Source of the DNA: JASHPR01 sp963833885
GTDB taxonomy: Bacteria > Actinomycetota > Actinomycetes > Streptosporangiales > Streptosporangiaceae
Reading direction: 5' to 3'
Assembly (NCBI GenBank): GCA_963833885.1
Contig: CAWHZU010000001.1
Span: 124,001 to 188,000, forward strand
Length of the DNA stretch: 64,000 nucleotides
The translations under genes were made by a program, and so were the position numbers. The notes under the pieces were generated by a model, which worked only from the letters and a program-made list of their open reading frames with translations, searched no databases and was not told where the DNA came from. Shown here in pieces: positions 50,448 through 58,531 of the stretch. How positions within the stretch are numbered: the first letter of the stretch is position 1; the number at the start of each line of letters is the position of its first letter.

Positions 50448-51437
50448 GTGACTGATACGGGGCGGCAGGTCCTGCCCGGCCGGATACGGCCGATGCTGGC
50501 GACGGCGGGCAGCCTGCCGCCCGACGGTCCCGGCTGGGCGTACGAGATGAAGTGGGATGGCGTCCGCGCCATCGCGTTCGTCGAGCAGGGCGCCGCGCAG
50601 CTATGGTCCCGGACCGGCCGCGACGTCACCTACAGCTATCCCGAGCTGCAGGAACTCGCGGGCGTCGTGGGCGCGGCCCGGGCCGTCCTCGACGGCGAGA
50701 TCGTGGCATTCGGCGGCGGCGAATGGCCGAGTTTTGAGGCGCTGCAGCAGCGCATCAACATCTCCTCGCCCGCTCAGATCCGGCTGCTCGCGGCCCAGGT
50801 TCCGGTCAGCTATCTGGCCTTCGACCTGCTGTGCCTGGACGGCAGGCCGCTGCTCGACGAGCCGTACTCGCGGCGCCGGGCGCTGCTCGACGGGCTTGGC
50901 CTGTCCGGCCGCCACCTCCAGGCGCCACCGTCGTTCACCGACGTGACCGGCGCGGAGCTGGTCGCGGTGTCCAAGCAGCATGGCCTCGAGGGCATCGTGG
51001 CCAAGCGGCTGACGTCGCGTTACGACCCGGGCAAACGATCACCCGCGTGGCGCAAGATCAAGAATGTCTCCCGCCAGGAGGCGGTGGTCGGCGGCTGGAA
51101 GCCGGGGGAGGGCAACCGCGAGGGCCTGATCGGCTCGCTGCTGATCGGCGTGCAGGGCGCCGCCGGGCTGGAGTACGCCGGGCACGTCGGCACCGGCTTC
51201 ACCCAGGACACGCTGGCCATGCTGAGCCGTCGGCTGGGGCCGCTGCGCCGGGGCACGTCCCCGTTCGCCGCGCCGGTCCCGCCGGAGCACGCCCGCGCCG
51301 CCATCTGGACCGAACCCCGGCTGGTGATCGAGGTGGGATTCGGCAGCTGGACGAGTGCCGGCGTGATGCGGGCCGCGGCGTACAAGGGGCTGCGAACCGA
51401 CAAGGACCCGGCGGAAGTGGTCCGCGAGCCGATATAG
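50448..51437 (+). CDS. ATP-dependent DNA ligase (LigD ligase-domain type)
   Basis: 329 aa, GTG start. The adenylation motif is YEMKWDGVRA (Lys at about residue 36), with VLDGEIVAF (motif III), EGIVAKRLTSRYDPGKRSPAWRKIK (motifs IV-V) and an OB-fold C-terminal part (VVGGWKPGEGNREGLIGSLLIGV ... RLVIEVGF). This is a stand-alone nucleotidyltransferase-OB ligase like the ligase domain of LigD, used in non-homologous end joining. No Ku or polymerase gene is adjacent. Confidence 0.93.
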   Translation: MTDTGRQVLPGRIRPMLATAGSLPPDGPGWAYEMKWDGVRAIAFVEQGAAQLWSRTGRDVTYSYPELQELAGVVGAARAVLDGEIVAFGGGEWPSFEALQQRINISSPAQIRLLAAQVPVSYLAFDLLCLDGRPLLDEPYSRRRALLDGLGLSGRHLQAPPSFTDVTGAELVAVSKQHGLEGIVAKRLTSRYDPGKRSPAWRKIKNVSRQEAVVGGWKPGEGNREGLIGSLLIGVQGAAGLEYAGHVGTGFTQDTLAMLSRRLGPLRRGTSPFAAPVPPEHARAAIWTEPRLVIEVGFGSWTSAGVMRAAAYKGLRTDKDPAEVVREPI

Positions 51438-51484
51438 TGAACGGCGCTGTTCAGTATTTAGCGGTTTCGCGGAAGGGCGGTGGC

Positions 51485-52288
51485 GTGCCGGATCAGGAGG
51501 GCGCCCGCCCGCAGCGCGGGGACCTGCGCATGCGGCAGCGAATATCCCGGGCCCACTACGCCACCCTCGGCGACCTGTTCAACCCCTCGACGTTCCGGCG
51601 CATCGACGCGCTCGGCATCCGGCCGGGCTGGCGGTGCTGGGAGGTCGGCGCGGGCGGCCCGGCCGGGCCGGCCTGGCTGGCCCGGCGAGTCGCGCCCGGC
51701 GGCTATGTGCTGGCCACCGACATCGACGTGGCGGCGCTGCAGGGAGCAGCGGAACCGGGCTTCGAGGTCCTGCGGCACGACGTCGCGGCCGAGCGCGCGC
51801 CGGCGGCCGGGTTCGACCTGGTCCACGCGCGCCTGGTGGTGATGCACCTCGCGGATCGCGGCGCGGCGCTCGCGGCGATGACCGGGGCGCTCCGGCCGGG
51901 CGGCTGGCTGCTGCTCGAGGACGCCGACCTCTCGTTGCAGCCGCTGGCCTGCCCCGACGAGACCGGCCCGGCCGAGCAGCTGGCCAACAAGATCCGCCGG
52001 GCGAGCGTCGGCCTGCGCGGCGACAACCTGGCGTTCGGGCGGACCCTGCCCCGGCTGCTGCGCGGCGCGGGGCTGACCGAGATCGGCGCCGACGCGTACT
52101 TGCCGATCGCCGGGCCGGACTCCGCGCGGCTCGAGCAGACCATGATCGAGCGCCAGCGGGACCGGCTGCTGGCCGCCGGGCTGCTCACCGCGGCGGAGAT
52201 CGACCGGCACCTGGCGGACGTCGTCGCCGGGCGGCTCGATCTGACCACGTTCACCGTTGTCTCTGCGTGGGGCCGGAAGGAATTTTGA
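51485..52288 (+). CDS. SAM-dependent methyltransferase
   Basis: 267 aa from GTG 51485 (GTG 51437, touching the ligase stop, is an alternative). A class I fold is shown by RCWEVGAGGPAGPAWLARRV (motif I), GYVLATDIDVAAL, FDLVHARLVVMHLADRGAAL (motif II-III) and LRPGGWLLLEDADL. The C-terminal helices have many Arg and Leu residues. The substrate is unknown. It directly follows the ligase gene and overlaps the MFS reading frame. Confidence 0.88.
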   Translation: MPDQEGARPQRGDLRMRQRISRAHYATLGDLFNPSTFRRIDALGIRPGWRCWEVGAGGPAGPAWLARRVAPGGYVLATDIDVAALQGAAEPGFEVLRHDVAAERAPAAGFDLVHARLVVMHLADRGAALAAMTGALRPGGWLLLEDADLSLQPLACPDETGPAEQLANKIRRASVGLRGDNLAFGRTLPRLLRGAGLTEIGADAYLPIAGPDSARLEQTMIERQRDRLLAAGLLTAAEIDRHLADVVAGRLDLTTFTVVSAWGRKEF

Positions 52289-53687
52289 GGTTCGGCAGGC
52301 ACCGGGCCGTCGAGCCTGCCAGCGGGGACCGGCCCGGCAGGCCGGCGAACGGCGGTTCGGCGGGCTGCTGCGGCAGCGCAGCTTCCGCCTGCTGTGGATC
52401 GGCGAGACCGTCAGCCAGCTCGGCAACGCCATGGCCGTGGTCGGGGTGCCGCTGGTCGCGGTCATCGTGCTGCACGCCAGCACGTTCGTGGTCGGCGTGC
52501 TCACCGCGGCCGGGTGGCTGCCATGGCTGCTCATCGGCTTGCCCGCCGGGGCGTGGGTGGACCGCCTGCCGGCCCGCCGAGTGATGATCTGCTGCGACGT
52601 GATCTCGGCCGTCGTATACGGCAGCGTGCCGGTCGCGGCGTGGGCCGGCGTCCTGAGCACCGGCCTGGTCATCGCCGTGCAGCTGCTCGGCGGGACCGCC
52701 AGCGTCCTGTTCATGACCGCGTACCAGGTCTACCTGCCGTCGCTGGTCCGGCCCGGGGATCTGATCGAGGGCAACACGAAGATGCAGGGCAGCGCGTCGG
52801 CCGCCGCCTTCGCCGGGCCCGGCCTGGCGGGCCTGGCGGCGCAGCTGGTCGGCGCCGCGACCGCGGTGCTCTGCAACGCGGTGTCCTTCGTCGTCTCGGC
52901 CGTGTGCCTGCTCGGTGCCCGCCCTCCCCGCAGGCCAGCGCCGGTGCCGACGGCGGCGCGCCGGGCCGGGCTGCGCCGCACCAGAGCCCGAGGCGCTGCG
53001 GCGGGCCGGGCCGGGCTGCGCCGGGAGATCACCGACGGGCTGCTGCTGGTGCTGCGCGACCCGTTCCTGCGGCAGCTCAGCGTGTTCTGGGCGGTCGCCA
53101 ACCTCGCGCTCACCGGCTACGCCGCGCTGCTGGTGCTGTTCCTGGTCCGGGTGGTCGGGCTGACCCCCGGCGCCGTCGGCCTGCTCGCCGCGGTCCCCGG
53201 GGTCGGCGGCATCCTCGGCGCCCTGCTCACCCGCCGCATCACCGCGCGCTTCGGGACCGCGCGGGCCCTGGTGCTCAGCACGTTGTGCGCCGTGCCATTC
53301 GGGCTGCTCATCCCGCTCACCGGTCCCGGGCCGCGGCTGGCGTTCTACGTAGCTGGCTCGCTGCTCGCGTACACCGGCATCGCGGTCGGCAACATCATCA
53401 TCGCCGCTTTCCGCCAGTCCTACTCGCCGCCGGGCATGTGCGGCCGGGTCACCGCGACCATGCGGTTCCTGATCTTCGGCACCAGCCCGCTCGGCGCGCT
53501 CCTCGGCGGCAGCCTGGGCACCTGGCTCGGCGTCCGCGACGCGCTCTGGCTGCTGCTTGGCGCCGCTGCGCTGTCCGGAACGCTGCTGCTCACCCGCGCC
53601 CTCGCCGCGTCCCGCGACTTGCCGACACAGCCCGCCGCCGCTCCCCGGCCGCAGCCGGTCGCTTCGCCCACACGCTCGGCCGGCTGA
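52257..53687 (+). CDS. MFS transporter (TMEM/enterobactin-exporter-like)
   Basis: 476 aa with about 12 membrane helices. FGGLLRQRSFRLLWIGETVSQLG marks the first helix, followed by GLPAGAWVDRLPARRVMI (motif A) and QVYLPSLVRPGDLIEGN. The TTG start lies 32 bp inside the methyltransferase gene; no other in-frame start codon occurs before TM1, so the overlap is probably real. The charged loop between TM6 and TM7 is Arg-rich. Substrate unknown; likely an exporter of small molecules. Confidence 0.85.
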   Translation: MSLRGAGRNFEVRQAPGRRACQRGPARQAGERRFGGLLRQRSFRLLWIGETVSQLGNAMAVVGVPLVAVIVLHASTFVVGVLTAAGWLPWLLIGLPAGAWVDRLPARRVMICCDVISAVVYGSVPVAAWAGVLSTGLVIAVQLLGGTASVLFMTAYQVYLPSLVRPGDLIEGNTKMQGSASAAAFAGPGLAGLAAQLVGAATAVLCNAVSFVVSAVCLLGARPPRRPAPVPTAARRAGLRRTRARGAAAGRAGLRREITDGLLLVLRDPFLRQLSVFWAVANLALTGYAALLVLFLVRVVGLTPGAVGLLAAVPGVGGILGALLTRRITARFGTARALVLSTLCAVPFGLLIPLTGPGPRLAFYVAGSLLAYTGIAVGNIIIAAFRQSYSPPGMCGRVTATMRFLIFGTSPLGALLGGSLGTWLGVRDALWLLLGAAALSGTLLLTRALAASRDLPTQPAAAPRPQPVASPTRSAG

Positions 53688-53772
53688 CGCTCGCCCATAC
53701 GCTCGGCCGGCTGACGCTCGCCCATACGCTCGGCCGGCTGACACTCGCCCATACGCTCGGCCGGCTGACCGG
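53665..53772 (+). repeat. Four 27-bp tandem repeats across the MFS stop codon
   Basis: Units at 53665-53691, 53692-53718, 53719-53745 and 53746-53772 (last one degenerate at its end). The MFS TGA (53685-53687) lies inside unit one and recurs in frame in the later units, since 27 bp is nine codons. The tract ends 48 bp before the next gene. Confidence 0.9.
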
Positions 53773-53820
53773 CTGCGCGCCCGCCCGGCGCCGACAGACC
53801 GGTCTGGTAGACACCATTCC

Positions 53821-54423
53821 ATGCGGATCGGCCGGCTACCGATTGACGAGCAGCTCGATCACTTCCGCGCGGCGCTGGGCGCCAACACCACCCTGATGCG
53901 GGTGCTCGACCTGGCCGCCGGCCTGGACCTCCCGGGCTGGTACCTGCTCGCCGGTTGCCTCTACCAGACCGTCTGGAACATGGTCACCGGCCAGCCGCCC
54001 GAGTCCGGCATCCTGGACTACGACCTCGGCTATTTCGACCCCTCGGACCTGTCCTGGGAGGCCGAGGACGCGGTCATCCAGGCGGGACGCGAGGTCTTCG
54101 GAGGCATCGCCACCCCGGTCCAGATCCGTAACCAGGCAAGGGTCCACCTCTGGTACGAGCACAAGTTCGGTATCCCGTGCCCCGCGCATGAGTCCAGCGA
54201 AGCCGCGATCGACACATTCGAAGCGACCTGCGCCTGTCTGGGAGTGCGGAGCGAACCCGCCGGGTCCTGGCGCATCTACGCGCCGCACGGGCTGTCCGAC
54301 GTGTTCAACCTGGTCGTGCGGCCCAACCCGATCCTCGCCCCGCGCCACGTCTACCAGGCCAAAGTCGCCCGATGGCAGCGGCAGTGGCCAGCCCTGACCG
54401 TGCTCCCCTGGCCCCAGCAATAG
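53821..54423 (+). CDS. Nucleotidyltransferase-family protein (DUF925/COG3575 type)
   Basis: 200 aa from the ATG at 53821. The family pattern is LPGWYLLAGCLYQTVWNMVTG, then ILDYDLGYFDPSDLSWEAED with the acidic DLxYFD core, IRNQARVHLWYEHKFG and the C-terminal VVRPNPI. The acidic residues would bind metal for nucleotidyl transfer. The biological role is unknown. Longer open frame upstream runs through the 27-bp repeats and was rejected. It is convergent with a TetR gene across the second hairpin copy. Confidence 0.88.
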   Translation: MRIGRLPIDEQLDHFRAALGANTTLMRVLDLAAGLDLPGWYLLAGCLYQTVWNMVTGQPPESGILDYDLGYFDPSDLSWEAEDAVIQAGREVFGGIATPVQIRNQARVHLWYEHKFGIPCPAHESSEAAIDTFEATCACLGVRSEPAGSWRIYAPHGLSDVFNLVVRPNPILAPRHVYQAKVARWQRQWPALTVLPWPQQ

Positions 54424-54424
54424 T

Positions 54425-54472
54425 GTGGTGGGGCCCACGCTGTTCCTAGAACAACAGCGCGGGTCCCACCAC
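54425..54472. terminator. 48-bp hairpin, bidirectional terminator (copy 2 of 2)
   Basis: Arms 54425-54444 and 54453-54472 pair around an 8-nt loop that again begins CCT and ends AC. It begins two bases after the nucleotidyltransferase stop and lies 50 bp from the convergent TetR gene. The element matches the hairpin at 7353-7400 in inverted orientation. Confidence 0.75.
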
Positions 54473-54521
54473 TCTGGTGCCGCGCCGCGATGGCTCGCCT
54501 CCGCCGGGCATGCCGGGGTCG

Positions 54522-55127
54522 TCACGAGGTGTAGAACTGGGCGACGATGCGGCCGACGACCTCCTCGCCCGGCCGCCGCTCGTGAATCAGCCGCAGCTGC
54601 TGCAGCAGGGCCATCGGCAGCACCGACAGCAGCTCGACGTCGGCGGTCGGGGGAAGCTCGCCGCGGTCAACGGCCCGCTGCACGATCGTCCGAACGCTGT
54701 CGACCAGCGCGGGTGCGACACCGCGCCGGAACGCCTGGCGCATCTCCGGGTTGCTCGAGGCCTCGCCCGCCACCGCCGGCAGCGCCGCCGCCGCCGCGCT
54801 CGGCGGCCGCACCAGCTGCCGCAGGAACTCGCGCATGTCGCCGGGCAGGCTCCCGGTGTCGGGTGTCGCGGGAACCAGGTCCGGGCTGAGCCGCTGGACG
54901 GCGTCCGCGACCAGGGCGACCTTCGACGGCCAGCGCAGGTAGAGGCTGGCCTTGCCGACCCTGGCCCGCGCGGCGACCTGCTCCATCGTCAGCTGCGCGT
55001 AACCGACCTCGCCAAGCAGCAGCAGCGTCGACGACAGGATCGACTCGTCCACCCCCGGGTCCCGTGGCCGTCCCCGCCGCGCCCGGCTGCGGAGGGCGGG
55101 CGCGCTGTCCCCGCCGTCACCCGCCAT
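54522..55127 (-). CDS. TetR/AcrR-family regulator
   Basis: 201 aa. An N-terminal HTH (ILSSTLLLLGEVGYAQLTMEQVAARARVGKASLYLRWPSK, about residues 29-68) follows a short basic RRGRPRDP leader. The ligand domain is of the TetR_C type with AGEASSNPEMRQAFRRG. The target is unknown; there is no divergent enzyme gene nearby apart from a weak small ORF. Confidence 0.92.
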   Translation of the reverse strand: MAGDGGDSAPALRSRARRGRPRDPGVDESILSSTLLLLGEVGYAQLTMEQVAARARVGKASLYLRWPSKVALVADAVQRLSPDLVPATPDTGSLPGDMREFLRQLVRPPSAAAAALPAVAGEASSNPEMRQAFRRGVAPALVDSVRTIVQRAVDRGELPPTADVELLSVLPMALLQQLRLIHERRPGEEVVGRIVAQFYTS

Positions 55128-55347
55128 GCAGCCACCTCGCCTCGAAGCCCGCGAAACCTTTACGGACGGTGACGTTCAGGATAGTTGGGCGGCCGCCTGC
55201 GCCTCCGTGGAAATTCGCGGCGGAAAAGTTGTTGGCGGATGCCGGTCCCGCAACTCCTACCGCTGTCAGGGCAACGACAGCCACCGCTGCCCGTGGCGGC
55301 GGAGGGGATCGCCGCAGGCAGCGGTGGTTCCTGGGAAGGGAATGGGC

Positions 55348-55584
55348 ATGAAGTCATCGGCACCCGCGACCACAGGCACCCGTCCCGCCGCCGGCCGGCA
55401 CGCCGGGTCCCGGCACCCGCAGGACTGGCAGGGCGCAGGCCACCGTGCCCAGGGCCGTCACGCCCAGCGCCCGAGCGCTCCGTACGAGAACACACCCGCC
55501 GCGCACGTTGCGTTCGCACGCCGGTTCGCGGTCTCGATGGGCGCCGCGGCCGCGGCGGCGATCGTGTTGCCCGAGGCCAGCTAG
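55348..55584 (+). CDS. Possible small protein, unknown
   Basis: 78 aa. Ala/His/Arg-rich N-terminal half with a more hydrophobic C-terminal helix (FAVSMGAAAAAAIVLPEAS). GGAAGGGAA precedes the ATGs at 55342/55348 at good spacing, the main support. There is no family match that I recognise. It overlaps the 3' end of the convergent transglutaminase-like gene by four bases. The remainder of the gap 55128-55341 shows nothing I can interpret. Confidence 0.35.
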   Translation: MKSSAPATTGTRPAAGRHAGSRHPQDWQGAGHRAQGRHAQRPSAPYENTPAAHVAFARRFAVSMGAAAAAAIVLPEAS

Positions 55585-56462
55585 CCCAGGAGGGGTTCCT
55601 CACGGCCTCGCACGGCATTACGGACAGTTCCCGGAACGCGGAGTCTCTCATCGGTCTGGCAAAGCCCGAGCAGTTCGGTGTGCGAGGCATCCGGGGCCTG
55701 GGTGAGCTTGGCCAGCCGGTCGAACATGGCGCAGCGCGGCTCGTCGATCGGCTCGTCGGCCCGTGGCATCGCGCCCCAGCAGTCCCACGGCAGGACCTCG
55801 GTGTTGCCGAGCGCCGCAGCGTCGCGCATGAGGTTGCCGGCGATCCACCAGTCGCCAGACTCGTTCATCATGCTGAGACCGAACTTCCCTGGGTCGGCCT
55901 GGCCAGAGCGGTAGGAGGTCCAGGCGTCGCCCGCGACGAGGAAACGGTCCCGGGGCACGTCGGTGACGTCGAAGTCGATCGGGAACCAGCCCCGCTGCTT
56001 GCCGTCGATCTGCGCGTCCACCAGGATCCAGCGCTGCTGCCCGGTGTGCCAGTACTCACAGACCCAGTGGTCCTCGAAGAACCCGTCGTTGAAGTACCCG
56101 CCGAACCCGCAGCGGGCCCGGGCCGGAGTGCCCTGTGCCCGCAGCATCGCGACCATCAGCACGGTGAAGTGCCGGCAGTTCACCGGCAGCCGTGCAGCCG
56201 GTTCCCGCGCGACGTCGAGCGGCCGCCCGTCCCTGGCCGTGATCAGTTCGAGCATCCGCTCGACCGGGCGGACGTGCACGCTGGCGCGCTCCTCGTCGGA
56301 CAGGGTCACCCCGTACCCCTCGACCATGAATTCGTGGATCAGCAGCCCGTGCGCGACCGCGGCCAGGCCAGGGATGTCCCGCGGCAGGCCGGCCAGGAGC
56401 GGTGCGTAACGGCCCGGCGACGTCATGGTCCCGGGCTGGGCGTAGAACTCGTGCGTCTGCAT
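55581..56462 (-). CDS. Transglutaminase-like (cysteine-protease fold) protein
   Basis: 293 aa. The transglutaminase-core triad is recognisable: Cys in PVNCRHFTVLMVAMLRAQG (about residue 95), His in EDHWVCEYW (about 131) and Asp in LVDAQID (about 148). No signal peptide or membrane helix is seen. Members act as peptidases or amidases. It is divergent from a WYL-type regulator, with two palindromes in the 64-bp gap. Confidence 0.88.
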   Translation of the reverse strand: MQTHEFYAQPGTMTSPGRYAPLLAGLPRDIPGLAAVAHGLLIHEFMVEGYGVTLSDEERASVHVRPVERMLELITARDGRPLDVAREPAARLPVNCRHFTVLMVAMLRAQGTPARARCGFGGYFNDGFFEDHWVCEYWHTGQQRWILVDAQIDGKQRGWFPIDFDVTDVPRDRFLVAGDAWTSYRSGQADPGKFGLSMMNESGDWWIAGNLMRDAAALGNTEVLPWDCWGAMPRADEPIDEPRCAMFDRLAKLTQAPDASHTELLGLCQTDERLRVPGTVRNAVRGREEPLLG

Positions 56463-56487
56463 GGCCCTGACGGTACGGGAATATCGG

Positions 56488-56519
56488 TGACAACTTATGT
56501 CAGCGATTAGCGCCTAATC
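56488..56519. promoter_or_regulatory. Two adjacent palindromes in the WYL/transglutaminase gap
   Basis: TGACA-N5-TGTCA (56488-56502) and GATTAG-N3-CTAATC (56505-56519) are perfect inverted repeats two bases apart, filling half of the divergent promoter region. The first resembles operators of YafY/DeoR-type WYL regulators. Confidence 0.6.
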
Positions 56520-56526
56520 TGGCTCC

Positions 56527-57654
56527 GTGCGCGCCGATCGCCTCGTATCCCTTGTCCTGCTGCTTCAGGCCCGCGGGCACGTGACAGCAGCGGCGCTGGC
56601 CAGGGAGCTCGAGGTCTCCGTCCGCACGGTCTACCGCGACCTTGCGGCGCTTAGCGCGGCCGGCGTGCCGGTGCTGACCGAGTCCGGGCCAGGGGGTGGC
56701 TGCGGGCTGCTGGACGGCTACCGCTTTCCCCTGCGTGGCCTGCGCCCGGAGGAGGCCGAGGCGCTGCTGATCCTGGGCGTGCCGAGCGCGCTCGGCGAGC
56801 TTGGGCTGGACGGCGCCGCCACGGCGGCGCACCGGAAGATCCGGGTCACGGCGGGACAGCGGGAGCCAGACGCCGGCGGCAGCCCGGCCCTCGTCCATCT
56901 GGACATGCCGCGCTGGTTCCGCGGTCACGAGCAGGTGCCGCACCTGCGGACCCTGGCCGAGGCACTCCGCCGGCACCGCCGCCTGGCCATTGCCTACCAG
57001 CCGGCCGACACAGTCGCTGCGGCGGGCGCTCCCGAGACCGACCTCCCGCCGCCCCCCGGCACAGCTGCCCAGACGCGCGCGCCCGAGCCCTTCGCGCCGC
57101 CCGCCCCGAGCGCCGGCCGTTCCGCCGCCCCCCGCGCGGTCGGGCCGCTCGGCCTGGTGAACAAGGCGGGAACCTGGTACCTCGTGGCCACAAGCAGTGG
57201 CGGCCGGGTCTCGGTCTTCCGGGCTGGCCGGATCGCCTCGGCAACGATCCTGGACGAGCCGTCCGACCGTCCCGTTGACTTCGATCTCGCCTTGTTCTGG
57301 GACCGGTGGTCGGCCGAGTTCACCACCAGCCGGCCCAGGCTCCCGGTGCGGCTGCGGGCATCGCCCCAGGCGCTCGCCGCGTTCGGCGAGATCTTCGGGG
57401 ACGATGCCCGGCCAGTCCTTGACGCCGCGGAGCCGCCCGACGAGCTGGGCTGGCAGACGGTGACGCTGTCCTTCGAGCACGAGCTCGCGGCGGCGTACCG
57501 GCTGGCCGGGTTCGGCGGCCGACTCGAGGTCCTCTCGCCCCCGTCGGTTCGCGCGCTGCTCGTCGCGGCAGCGCAGGGAATCCTCGACCGCTACGGCTCA
57601 CCTGCGCTTTTTGCGGCTCTCGAGCACAAACAGCGCCACGCCGATGATCGCTAG
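56527..57654 (+). CDS. WYL-domain (YafY-type) transcriptional regulator
   Basis: 375 aa. N-terminal HTH (ADRLVSLVLLLQARGHVTAAALARELEVSVRTVYRDLAAL, residues 3-42), central WYL domain with RRHRRLAIAYQPA and PLGLVNKAGTWYLVA, and a C-terminal WCX part. A Pro/Ala insert of about 45 residues splits the WYL barrel. WYL proteins sense nucleotides or other ligands. GTG start. Its last 57 bp overlap the convergent DUF1707 gene. Confidence 0.9.
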   Translation: MRADRLVSLVLLLQARGHVTAAALARELEVSVRTVYRDLAALSAAGVPVLTESGPGGGCGLLDGYRFPLRGLRPEEAEALLILGVPSALGELGLDGAATAAHRKIRVTAGQREPDAGGSPALVHLDMPRWFRGHEQVPHLRTLAEALRRHRRLAIAYQPADTVAAAGAPETDLPPPPGTAAQTRAPEPFAPPAPSAGRSAAPRAVGPLGLVNKAGTWYLVATSSGGRVSVFRAGRIASATILDEPSDRPVDFDLALFWDRWSAEFTTSRPRLPVRLRASPQALAAFGEIFGDDARPVLDAAEPPDELGWQTVTLSFEHELAAAYRLAGFGGRLEVLSPPSVRALLVAAAQGILDRYGSPALFAALEHKQRHADDR

Positions 57655-57978
57655 CCAGAAGATCCAGGGCCCGGCGAACCAGGCCAGCACGTGCGAGGCC
57701 ACAACCGCTGCGGCGATCACGAGCGCGACCGCCAGCACCAGCCCGCCGAGGTGATGTGAGTGGTCGCGCTGGCGGCGGGCCGGCGTCCGAGGCGCCTCCG
57801 CGGCCTCGGCTCCGGGCTGCGGCAGGTCGTCGAACAGGCCGCCCAGGTCGGCGTACGTCTTTGCGCGCATGGCCTGATCGAGGCGCTGATGGAATTCGGT
57901 CTCGTCCAGCCGCCCGTCGCCATAATGCTTGGACAGCAGGTCCGCCGCCTCGGTGCGCTCGGTATCGGAAATCCTCAT
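57598..57978 (-). CDS. DUF1707 (SHOCT-like) membrane protein
   Basis: 126 aa. The N-terminal DUF1707 domain reads MRISDTERTEAADLLSKHYG, then RLDETEFHQRLDQAMRAKTYADLGGLFDDLP (residues 1-53). Two closely spaced membrane helices follow (LVLAVALVIAAAVVASHVLA, WIFWLAIIGVALFVL) and a basic end. DUF1707 proteins occur with membrane stress genes. The start is the ATG at 57978; upstream frame extension is less likely. It precedes nothing on its strand but follows PspC by 85 bp. Confidence 0.88.
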   Translation of the reverse strand: MRISDTERTEAADLLSKHYGDGRLDETEFHQRLDQAMRAKTYADLGGLFDDLPQPGAEAAEAPRTPARRQRDHSHHLGGLVLAVALVIAAAVVASHVLAWFAGPWIFWLAIIGVALFVLESRKKRR

Positions 57979-58063
57979 GCTCGTGTAGCTGGTGCGGCGG
58001 CGGGTTGCGGTGAGGAACCAGCTCGGGCTGGCCTGCGCTGGCATGTCGGTGTGTCTCCCTTGC

Positions 58064-58399
58064 TTATCGGGACCGGGCGGAAATGGACTGGAGCAGCTCG
58101 CTGGCCATGGACTGATCGCTGCCCTCTTCCGGGATCAGCAGCCAGCCGGCCAGGTAGACCGCGATACCGGCGCCGCCGAAGAAGGTGGCCACGACGATCG
58201 CGATGCGGACGAGCGTCTCGTCTACGCCGAGGTAGTCGGCGATGCCGGACGCGACCCCGGCCAGCATCCGGTCGTGGACCGGGCGGCGCAGCGGCATCGA
58301 CCCGCCGAAGCTGCGGGGTTCGTTGCTGTCGCTGGCGGGTGTCTCGTTGCTGGTCTCGACGTGATCCGTGGCCTGCGTGGTGTTGTCTGTTGCGTTCAT
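58064..58399 (-). CDS. PspC-domain membrane protein
   Basis: 111 aa. A polar N terminus (about 35 residues) precedes the PspC domain: LRRPVHDRMLAGVASGIADY, VDETLVRIAIVVATFFGGAG and VYLAGWLLIPEE. PspC proteins are inner-membrane envelope-stress sensors. It is divergent from a histidine kinase whose N terminus is itself a PspC domain, which indicates a common system. GGAG precedes the ATG. Confidence 0.92.
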   Translation of the reverse strand: MNATDNTTQATDHVETSNETPASDSNEPRSFGGSMPLRRPVHDRMLAGVASGIADYLGVDETLVRIAIVVATFFGGAGIAVYLAGWLLIPEEGSDQSMASELLQSISARSR

Positions 58400-58443
58400 G
58401 GCTCCAGCGTGCCGTCACGCGCGTGCCTTTGGGTATCGGGAAG

Positions 58444-58487
58444 AACCCCGGTAAAACCCGGAGAGCCCCGGGTCAAGGTCCGGGGTT
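58444..58487. promoter_or_regulatory. CCCCGG inverted array between pspC and the kinase
   Basis: AACCCCGG (58444-58451) and CCGGGGTT (58480-58487) flank a central CCCGGG (58467-58472), in the divergent gap. This symmetric layout would suit binding of the response regulator encoded downstream; GC-rich DNA makes chance palindromes more likely, so confidence is limited. Confidence 0.4.
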
Positions 58488-58531
58488 TGCCCGGATAGCC
58501 GCGCGGGGGGATCTGGCGCGATGATGGAGAC

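Noticed and set aside
53665..53772. CRISPR-like array
   Set aside because: Units are directly adjacent without unique spacers and have a codon-multiple period; it is a tandem repeat.
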